This document shows, in pieces, positions 53,559-59,445 of a DNA stretch of 59,445 nt. Within the stretch, counting starts at the first letter, position 1, and every line of letters begins with the position of its first letter. The DNA comes from Candidatus Omnitrophota bacterium (GTDB taxonomy: Bacteria > Omnitrophota > Gorgyraeia > Duberdicusellales > 4484-171): positions 1-59,445 of the forward strand of contig PMCS01000030.1 of assembly GCA_003154195.1 (NCBI GenBank), written 5' to 3'. The position numbers and the translations under genes are program-made. The notes under the pieces are model-generated. The model saw only the letters and a list, made by a program, of their open reading frames with translations. It did no database searches and was not told the origin of the DNA.

Positions 53559-54299
53559 ATGAAAATTAAAGCATCGGTTTGTTTAGGGAAAATTGATACC
53601 GTTATTTTATGCGGCGGCGAAGGAAAACGGTTGAGGCCGGTTGTCAAAGACCGGCCGAAGCCGATGGCGTTTGTTAATGGCCGGCCATTTTTAGATATAC
53701 TTCTTGATTATTTAGCCGGTTTTGGGCTAAGACGGTTTATCTTAAGTGTCGGCTATAAGAAGAATTTCATTATCGATTATTACGCGTATCAAAATCGGCC
53801 GTATGAAGTAATATTTGCTGAGGAAAAAAAGCCGTTGGGCACCGGCGGAGGAATAAAAAATGCCGAACTGCTGGTGAAGAGCCCTAACTTCTTTGCGATG
53901 AACGGCGATTCGTTCTGTAAGGTTGATTTTAATGCTTTATATAATTTTCATCTAAACAAAAAAGCAGTAGCGTCAGTCGTTGTCACGCCCGGCCGGCAAG
54001 ATACCGATTACGGCGTTATAAAAGTGGATAGTAAAAGAAAGATTATCGCTTTTAACGAAAAGGATAAGAATCCAAAAAGGTTTTACCTCAACGCCGGTAT
54101 GTATATATTTCAGCGGAAAATTTTTAATTTAATGCCGCCGGCCGGAAGCTTTTCGATTGAACGGGATTTTTTCCCAGAGATAGTTGATAATAAATTTTAC
54201 GCTTATGTCACTCGCGAGGGATTTATTGATATCGGCACACCGGTTCGATACCGGGGGGCGCAGAAATTTTTAAAGAAACAGGGAGAAAGTAAGGCATGA
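53559..54299 (+). CDS. hddC: Nucleotidyltransferase, heptose 1-phosphate guanylyltransferase-like
   Basis: A 246-residue sugar-phosphate nucleotidyltransferase: TVILCGGEGKRLRPVVKDRPKPM binds the nucleotide, FFAMNGDSFC holds the metal aspartate and GTGGGIKNAE contacts the base or sugar. Adjacent to hddA, it fits HddC, which makes GDP-heptose. The 4,6-dehydratase and dehydrase genes downstream could then modify the GDP-sugar. It overlaps the next gene by 4 bp. Nucleotide choice cannot be read from sequence. Confidence 0.85.
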   Translation: MKIKASVCLGKIDTVILCGGEGKRLRPVVKDRPKPMAFVNGRPFLDILLDYLAGFGLRRFILSVGYKKNFIIDYYAYQNRPYEVIFAEEKKPLGTGGGIKNAELLVKSPNFFAMNGDSFCKVDFNALYNFHLNKKAVASVVVTPGRQDTDYGVIKVDSKRKIIAFNEKDKNPKRFYLNAGMYIFQRKIFNLMPPAGSFSIERDFFPEIVDNKFYAYVTREGFIDIGTPVRYRGAQKFLKKQGESKA

Positions 54300-55486
54300 A
54301 GGTACCATTCGGCACGATGTCGATAACGCAAGAAGCGAGAGGCTTAATTAATAAGATTCTCGCCGGCGGCAATGTTTCCCAGGGGAAATATGTTCGTAAG
54401 TTTGAGGAAGAATTCGCCAAGCTGATCGGGACGAAAGAAGCAGTAGCCGTGAGCAGCGGAACTGATGCCGATACATTAGCTTTGGCGGTATTATATGATT
54501 TTGGGGCAAAGCGCGGCGACGAAGTAATCACCACGGCGATTTCTTTTGTGGCTACGGGTAATGCCATATTACACGCGGGATTCAGGCCTGTATTTGTCGA
54601 TGTTGAGCTGGAAACGTTGAATATAAATCCCGATAAGATTGAAGAAGCCATAAGCGATAAGACGCGGGCGATTATGCCGGTTCATTTGATGGGTAAGCCC
54701 GCCAACATGGATAAAATTATGGCGATTGCTAAAAAGCATAAGCTATTTGTGGTTGAAGATGCCGCGGAAGCGCATGGGACTATGTACAGAGGCAAGAACG
54801 TGGGCGCGATCGGCGATATGGCGGCTTTTAGTTTATATGTCGCCCATATGATATCAACCATAGAGGGGGGTATCGTCACTACGAATAACCCTGGTTATGC
54901 GGAAGTCCTGCGTTCCCTGCGGTCGCACGGTAGATCCTGCAATTGTAAAACGTGTATTATGAATACCGGAGCGATAACCTGTTCTAAAAGATTTAAGGGA
55001 GGAAAAGACAGGAGATTTATCTTTGAGCGCGTTGGTTATTCCAGTAAGATGAATGAGCTCGAGGCAGCCATAGGGGTGGCTAACATCAAGATGTGGCCTA
55101 AATACCTCAGGCAACGCCGTGAAAACCTGCTTTATTTATTAAAGCATTTTAAAAAGTTCCAGCCGTATTTATTCACGATATCCGAAGAAAAAGGCGAGTT
55201 CATCGGGCCGCATGCTTTTCCTGTAATCATTGGCAGTAAGGCTAAGTTCAGCCGGGATGAGTTTGTGGGTTATTTAAGTAAAAATGGTATAGATTCGCGG
55301 AGTATGTTTTTATCGATGCCTACGCAATGCCCGGGATTTGGATTCTTGGGCTATAAACTTGGCCAATTCCCCGTTGCCGAATATATCGGAGATAACGGTC
55401 TGCATATCGGCTTGCATCAGGATTTGCGTATTAAGCATATGAATTTCTTTATTTCAGTAACCGAGCGGTTTTTGAAAAAAAATTAA
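54296..55486 (+). CDS. DegT-fold PLP enzyme with His at the lysine position (E1/ColD-like sugar 3-dehydrase)
   Basis: A 396-residue DegT/DnrJ/EryC1-fold protein. AVSSGTDADTLAL and FVVEDAAEAHGT are typical, but the lysine that forms the PLP aldimine is His184 (SLYVAHMISTIEGG). The same change defines E1 of 3,6-dideoxyhexose synthesis and ColD, which deoxygenate C3 instead of transaminating. A cysteine cluster follows (C215, C217, C220, C229, then SKRF), resembling the E1 [2Fe-2S] site, though the E1 first ligand position is Ala157. No E3-type reductase gene is in the window. A dehydrase role is likely; the substrate may be a GDP-4-keto sugar. Confidence 0.83.
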   Translation: MKVPFGTMSITQEARGLINKILAGGNVSQGKYVRKFEEEFAKLIGTKEAVAVSSGTDADTLALAVLYDFGAKRGDEVITTAISFVATGNAILHAGFRPVFVDVELETLNINPDKIEEAISDKTRAIMPVHLMGKPANMDKIMAIAKKHKLFVVEDAAEAHGTMYRGKNVGAIGDMAAFSLYVAHMISTIEGGIVTTNNPGYAEVLRSLRSHGRSCNCKTCIMNTGAITCSKRFKGGKDRRFIFERVGYSSKMNELEAAIGVANIKMWPKYLRQRRENLLYLLKHFKKFQPYLFTISEEKGEFIGPHAFPVIIGSKAKFSRDEFVGYLSKNGIDSRSMFLSMPTQCPGFGFLGYKLGQFPVAEYIGDNGLHIGLHQDLRIKHMNFFISVTERFLKKN

Positions 55487-55499
55487 ATTATTATGCGGT

Positions 55500-56669
55500 A
55501 TGAAAATTTTAATCATCCACAATCACTATTTAGAAAAAGGCGGAGAAGACGAGGTAGTTAATGCCGAGACAAAATTATTAACCGAGCGTGGGCATAAAGT
55601 AATTCTTTATGAAAAATCAAATGAGCATATCAGGTCAATGCCCTTTTTTAAAAAACTGTTTTTTTTCCTAAGGGAATTAAATTTTTCCCGGACTACCTAC
55701 AAAGAAGTAAAAGAAATTATAAAAAGGGAAAAGCCGGATATCGCGCATATCCATAATATTTTTATTTGCGTTACGCCTTCGGTGTATTTTGCTTTAAAGG
55801 AAGAGAATGTGCCGATTGTGCAGTCTCTTCATAATTACCGGTTTTTTTGTATAAAGGGGACATTTTTTGATCAAGGGGCAGTCTGCGAAAAATGTAAGGG
55901 TAGGCAATTTTTTAATGCCGTAATAAGAAAATGCTGGAGAAATTCTTTTCTCCTTTCATTCTTATCGGCAAAAATTCTCGAGAAAGGAGAATTTTTTTTA
56001 AAAAAAATAGATTCATTCATCGTAACCAGTGAATTCAGCCGGGATAAGTTTATTGAATTAGGATTTGATAAGGAAAGGATACATTTAAAGGTAAATTTCT
56101 TAACTATCGAGCCGGAAGAAAGTAACCGGGATGGTAATTACGCTTTGTTCCTCGGCAGGCTTGTTGATTATAAGGGTATCGAAACATTGATCAAAGCTTT
56201 TAAGATAAGTTCCCCTTTCAATTTGAAGATTGTCGGCGACGGCCCGTTAAAAAAAGAAGTGCAGGATTTTGCTTCTTCTCACGCTAATGTAGAATGGCTG
56301 GGAAAAATAGGGAGGGATTCGGTTCTCGAGGCGATAAAAAACTCTTCGTTCGTGATTTTTCCTTCAGAATGTTATGAAAATATGCCGGTGGTAATAATGG
56401 AAAGCTTTGTTTTCTCTAAGCCCGTCTTAGCGAGCAAGCTGGGAGCGGTCAAAGATTTTGTCATTAATGGAGTAAACGGTATTTTGTTTGAGCCGGGTAA
56501 CGAGAAAGATTTAGCTGCAAAGATTTCTTATCTGTTCTCTCATAATAAAGAGCGGATAGAAATGGGGAAAAACGCGAATAGATTTTATCGAGAACGGTTT
56601 GATAAAGAAAAAAACTATCAGGATTTAATGGATATTTATACCAAAACAATAAACTCAAAGAAAAATTGA
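55500..56669 (+). CDS. GT4 family glycosyltransferase
   Basis: A 389-residue GT-B retaining glycosyltransferase. The N-terminal acceptor domain includes ILIIHNHYLEKGGEDEVV; the donor domain has ALFLGRLVDYKGIETLIKAFK, LKIVGDGPLK and FPSECYENMPVVIMESF with the catalytic EX7E glutamates. A CEKCKGRQFFNAVIRKCW stretch is common in this subgroup. It would add one sugar, perhaps the deoxysugar made by its neighbours. It meets the next gene in a TGATG overlap. Confidence 0.9.
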   Translation: MKILIIHNHYLEKGGEDEVVNAETKLLTERGHKVILYEKSNEHIRSMPFFKKLFFFLRELNFSRTTYKEVKEIIKREKPDIAHIHNIFICVTPSVYFALKEENVPIVQSLHNYRFFCIKGTFFDQGAVCEKCKGRQFFNAVIRKCWRNSFLLSFLSAKILEKGEFFLKKIDSFIVTSEFSRDKFIELGFDKERIHLKVNFLTIEPEESNRDGNYALFLGRLVDYKGIETLIKAFKISSPFNLKIVGDGPLKKEVQDFASSHANVEWLGKIGRDSVLEAIKNSSFVIFPSECYENMPVVIMESFVFSKPVLASKLGAVKDFVINGVNGILFEPGNEKDLAAKISYLFSHNKERIEMGKNANRFYRERFDKEKNYQDLMDIYTKTINSKKN

Positions 56670-57667
56670 TGAATAAAATCGGGAAAAAAATATTGGTAAC
56701 CGGGGCCGATGGTTTTATCGGCAGCCATCTAACTGAGCTTTTAGTCGAGCAAGGCTGTAACGTCAGGGCTTTTGTCTATTACAATTCTTTTAATTCCTGG
56801 GGATGGCTTGATTCCTTTCCGGAAAGGAAAATAAAACGGATTGAAGTTTTTCCGGGAGATATTCGCGACCCTCATGGCGTAGAAAAGGCGATGGATGGTT
56901 GCGATGTCGTATTCCATCTCGCCGCGCTTATTGCAATCCCATTTTCTTATCACTCCCCCGATTCTTATGTCGAGACCAATATCAAGGGTACGCTCAACGT
57001 GTTGCAATCGGCAAGAAAACTTAACGTCAAAAAATTAATTATTACTTCCACGTCGGAGGTCTATGGAACGGCTCGCTATGTTCCGATTGATGAAAAGCAC
57101 CCCACGCAGGGGCAGTCTCCCTATAGCGCTACCAAGATTGCCGCCGACCGCCTTGCGGAATCTTTTTACCGGTCTTTTGGCTTGCCGGTCGTGATTGCGC
57201 GCCCCTTTAATACTTATGGCCCGCGGCAATCGGCGCGCGCCATAATTCCTACGATTATTACTCAACTGTTGGCGGGAGTTAAGGAAATTCGTTTGGGAAA
57301 TTTGGCTCCGACCCGTGATTTTAATTATGTAAAAGATGTGTGCCGCGCTTTTTTAGAAATTGCCGGATCTAAAAAAACCATCGGAGAGGAAATCAATATT
57401 TCTTCCGGCATTGAGATATCTATTGAAAAATTGGTGAGAGTTTTGGCGGATAAGTTAAACCGCCGCGCGAAAATCATTGTGGAAGAAAAACGCAAGAGGC
57501 CCGAAGATTCCGAAGTAGAGCGGCTTCTCGGCAGCAATAAAAAAATAATGGCATTGACGGATTGGCGCCCGCAATATGATTTGGATAAGGGCCTTGACGA
57601 GACGATTTCCTGGTTTAAGAAAGCGGAAAATTTAAAAAGATATAAAACGGGGATGTATAATGTTTAA
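56669..57667 (+). CDS. LegB-like nucleotide-sugar 4,6-dehydratase (SDR)
   Basis: A 332-residue extended SDR. TGADGFIGSHLTELL is followed by FVYYNSFNSWGWLD, a string characteristic of the LegB group (GDP-GlcNAc 4,6-dehydratases of legionaminic acid synthesis), then the catalytic SPYSATK and PFNTYGPRQSARA. It would make a 4-keto-6-deoxy nucleotide sugar. A nucleotidyltransferase follows and an E1/ColD-like dehydrase precedes, so a 3,6-dideoxy sugar is a possible product. ATG 56669 is used; a TTG lies one codon earlier. Confidence 0.82.
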   Translation: MNKIGKKILVTGADGFIGSHLTELLVEQGCNVRAFVYYNSFNSWGWLDSFPERKIKRIEVFPGDIRDPHGVEKAMDGCDVVFHLAALIAIPFSYHSPDSYVETNIKGTLNVLQSARKLNVKKLIITSTSEVYGTARYVPIDEKHPTQGQSPYSATKIAADRLAESFYRSFGLPVVIARPFNTYGPRQSARAIIPTIITQLLAGVKEIRLGNLAPTRDFNYVKDVCRAFLEIAGSKKTIGEEINISSGIEISIEKLVRVLADKLNRRAKIIVEEKRKRPEDSEVERLLGSNKKIMALTDWRPQYDLDKGLDETISWFKKAENLKRYKTGMYNV

Positions 57668-58379
57668 GATGAGAGCGATTATCTTAGCGGGCGGTAAGGG
57701 CACGAGGCTTAAGCCTTATACGACCTTGATTCCTAAGCCTCTGGTTCCCCTGGGCGGGGAGTGCTCGGTACTTGAATTGGTAATCCTTCAGCTGGCCCGG
57801 GCAGGCTTTACTCACATTACGTTGGCGGTCAACCACCTTGCCGATTTGGTGAGGGCTTATTTTGGCGATGGCAAAAAATGGAATGTCCTGATTGATTATT
57901 CTCTCGAAGATAAACCGCTTAACACGGTGGGGCCATTGACGCTTATCCCGGACCTTCCGGAAAATTTTCTTGTGATGAACTCCGATATTCTTTGCAATTT
58001 AAATTTCAAAAAGTTTTACGAGGAGCATGTGAAAAGCAAAAACAGGGTTTCTGTCGCGATTTGTTCAAGGGAGTCAGTTATTGACTTCGGGGTATTAAAG
58101 TACGATGCCGACCATTATTTGACGGAATTTCATGAAAAGCCGGTGTATCATTTTGATGTCAGCATGGGGATTTATTGTCTCAGCCGTTCGGTGGTTGAGG
58201 AATTGCCGAAGGGCCAACCGTATGGTTTTGACCGGTTGATGCTCGAAGGTATCAAAAATAAGAATAAAATATATATCCATAAATTTGACGGATTTTGGCT
58301 GGACATAGGCCGCACGGAAGATTATCAATACGCTGATGAGCATTTCGCGGAAATCAAGAATAAGCTAAGGCTTGAGTAA
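57660..58379 (+). CDS. Sugar-phosphate nucleotidyltransferase
   Basis: A 239-residue NTP transferase: RAIILAGGKGTRLKPYT and PKPLVPLGG bind nucleotide and sugar phosphate, NFLVMNSDILC holds the metal aspartate, and DIGRTEDY is the conserved end. It is of the guanylyltransferase-like type found with LegB, not of the RfbF type. It overlaps LegB by 8 bp, so it probably makes the nucleotide sugar that LegB dehydrates, as PtmE does in legionaminate synthesis, though CBS domains are absent. Confidence 0.85.
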   Translation: MFKMRAIILAGGKGTRLKPYTTLIPKPLVPLGGECSVLELVILQLARAGFTHITLAVNHLADLVRAYFGDGKKWNVLIDYSLEDKPLNTVGPLTLIPDLPENFLVMNSDILCNLNFKKFYEEHVKSKNRVSVAICSRESVIDFGVLKYDADHYLTEFHEKPVYHFDVSMGIYCLSRSVVEELPKGQPYGFDRLMLEGIKNKNKIYIHKFDGFWLDIGRTEDYQYADEHFAEIKNKLRLE

Positions 58380-59227
58380 TGAGAGCATTAATTACCGGCG
58401 CGTCAGGGTTTACCGCCCATCATCTTATTGAACTTATCGCTCTAAAACCAGAGCATGAGCTTTACTTGAGCGATTGCGTTTCCGGCGGCCCGGGAAATAT
58501 TTTAAATTGCGATTTGACGCAAAAAGGCCAGGTAGAAGAGTTGATCGGTAAAACCAGGCCTGAGCGTATTTACCATCTTGCCGGCAGCTTTACCAATAAC
58601 TATGATATTGATTATCCGGTTAATGTTTTAAGCACCAAGAATATTTTGGATGCGTTACTGAAATTTAAGGTTCCCAGCCGGGTGTTGTTAATCGGAAGCT
58701 CCGCTGAATACGGTTTTATTGACGCCCAGGACAATCCAGTCAACGAGGCCCATCCGCTACAGCCTTCCCGAATTCAGGGGCTTACCAAGGTCTATCAGAC
58801 GTATTTGATGAATTTTTACTATAAAGTTTACCAAATGGATATTGTTATGGCCAGGACATTTAATTTATTCGGCGATAATAAACGGGTTTCTAAACTATTG
58901 TTTATCGGGAGAATCCGCGAGCAGATAGAGAAAATAAAGAAAGGGGAAATTTCTAAGATTTTAACGGGTGATTTGGAGACAAAAAGGGATTATATCGATG
59001 TCCGGGAGGCCGTTAAATATTATCAAAAGATTATGGAACGAGGAACGCCGGGTGAAGCGTATAACGTTGGCAGCGGTAAATGTATTAAAATGAGAGATAT
59101 TTTGATTCAACTCTTGGAAGAAGAAGGATTGGATATGAAAGTGGTGGAGGAACGGGCCTCTGCTGTTCCGGATAAAACCGATATTCCGGAGATACGCGCG
59201 GATTTAAGAAAAATAAAAGGATTATGA
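58379..59227 (+). CDS. GDP-mannose-dehydratase/RMD-like SDR lacking the catalytic tyrosine
   Basis: A 282-residue extended SDR related to GDP-mannose 4,6-dehydratases and GDP-4-keto-6-deoxymannose reductases. ALITGASGFTAHHLIE (third glycine is Ala), IYHLAG, LIGSSAEYG (Ser), MARTFNLFG and KRDYIDVREAV are clear. The YxxxK pair reads QGLTK: Gln133 stands where Tyr is expected, K137 remains. It may bind a GDP-sugar with changed chemistry or be inactive. It shares one base with the preceding gene and four with the next. Confidence 0.8.
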   Translation: MRALITGASGFTAHHLIELIALKPEHELYLSDCVSGGPGNILNCDLTQKGQVEELIGKTRPERIYHLAGSFTNNYDIDYPVNVLSTKNILDALLKFKVPSRVLLIGSSAEYGFIDAQDNPVNEAHPLQPSRIQGLTKVYQTYLMNFYYKVYQMDIVMARTFNLFGDNKRVSKLLFIGRIREQIEKIKKGEISKILTGDLETKRDYIDVREAVKYYQKIMERGTPGEAYNVGSGKCIKMRDILIQLLEEEGLDMKVVEERASAVPDKTDIPEIRADLRKIKGL

Positions 59228-59445
59228 AAAATAAAAATTTTCTACTATTTCGCAACCCCATTAATTTAGCTTTTTTGATCAGCATTTTTTATTGGACTTA
59301 TCTTTTCTTAACCAGCCGGATGTCTATTTCCTGTGATGCGGTTACGTATGAATCTTTAGGAAAAACACTGGCGCAGCAGGGTTGGGTGGAATTTTTTAAG
59401 ATTGGGCCTAATCGCGAACCGTTATATCCGGCGTTGGTCGCTTTT
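59224..59445 (+). CDS. GT-C-like membrane protein, 5' part only (cut by window end)
   Basis: 74 codons from an ATG overlapping the previous stop (ATGA). One hydrophobic helix (about 12-32) is followed by SRMSISCDAVTYESLGKTL and KIGPNREPLYPALVAF. The block matches the start of the minus-strand protein at 47395 (SCDAITYEKLG, TGPNREPLYP) at high identity, so the two are paralogues. The 3' end is outside the window. Confidence 0.72.
   Translation, partial: MKNKNFLLFRNPINLAFLISIFYWTYLFLTSRMSISCDAVTYESLGKTLAQQGWVEFFKIGPNREPLYPALVAF

Noticed and set aside
54296-55486. Ordinary sugar aminotransferase
   Set aside because: The PLP-binding lysine is replaced by His at the aligned position.
1-59445. 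Prophage, transposon, CRISPR or toxin-antitoxin systems
   Set aside because: No integrase, transposase, phage structural gene, spaced direct repeat array or toxin-antitoxin pair was seen.

Overview
This window is one long surface-glycan (O-antigen/capsule-type) biosynthesis locus. About 50 genes lie almost all on the + strand, many sharing 1-4 bp stop/start overlaps, with one minus-strand gene (47395-48864). No rRNA, tRNA, CRISPR array or transposase was seen, and no gene-free stretch exceeds about 190 bp. A Kdo-type CMP transferase, heptose-activation genes, a Wzx-like flippase and a Wzy/ligase-like protein point to a diderm bacterium. A glycyl radical enzyme with its activase and two B12-binding radical SAM proteins point to an anaerobe. 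A candidate phylum such as Omnitrophota is possible, but that is a guess; the sequence has no marker gene to settle it.

Layout. (1) 70-8113: a nonulosonate-type module with two NeuB-family synthases (one divergent), an SpsF-like cytidylyltransferase, a class III aminotransferase, a TIM-barrel isomerase, an SDR, a methyltransferase, an ATP-grasp ligase, and two gene remnants. (2) 8136-12044: two N-acetyl-sugar amidotransferases flanking a HisH/HisF pair, the known arrangement for making acetamidino sugars. (3) 12114-17808: a SemiSWEET, a sulfotransferase-like protein, then an acyl module of ACP, FkbH-type HAD, a MaoC-MaoC-SDR fusion and a GNAT. (4) 17845-25825: two large surface-carbohydrate proteins around a pyruvate-kinase/ATP-sulfurylase fusion, APS kinase and a Wzx-like flippase. 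(5) 25822-30975: HpcH aldolase, KdsB-like transferase, SDR, glycyl radical enzyme and its activase. (6) 31066-40853: methyltransferases, B12 radical SAM, Gfo/Idh oxidoreductase, GmhA-like isomerase, 2-hydroxyacid dehydrogenase, inositol-monophosphatase/CysQ-like phosphatase, GT2 and a Wzy/ligase-like protein with an internal 90-bp tandem repeat. (7) 40986-49674: GT-C membrane glycosyltransferases, a second B12 radical SAM protein, an acyltransferase-3, and GT2 proteins. (8) 49694-59445: SDRs, split transketolase, heptose kinase and nucleotidyltransferase, an E1/ColD-like PLP dehydrase, GT4, LegB-like dehydratase, a nucleotidyltransferase, an atypical SDR and a truncated GT-C gene.

Working together, these genes would make several unusual activated sugars, decorate them (amidino, acyl, methyl, acetyl, sulfate) and assemble and export the polymer. 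The most novel-looking points are a glycyl radical dehydratase inside a predicted CMP-ulosonic-acid operon, the pyruvate-kinase/ATP-sulfurylase fusion, a DegT-fold protein with His at the PLP-lysine position plus an E1-like cysteine cluster, and families of hairpins that begin at the base after stop codons.
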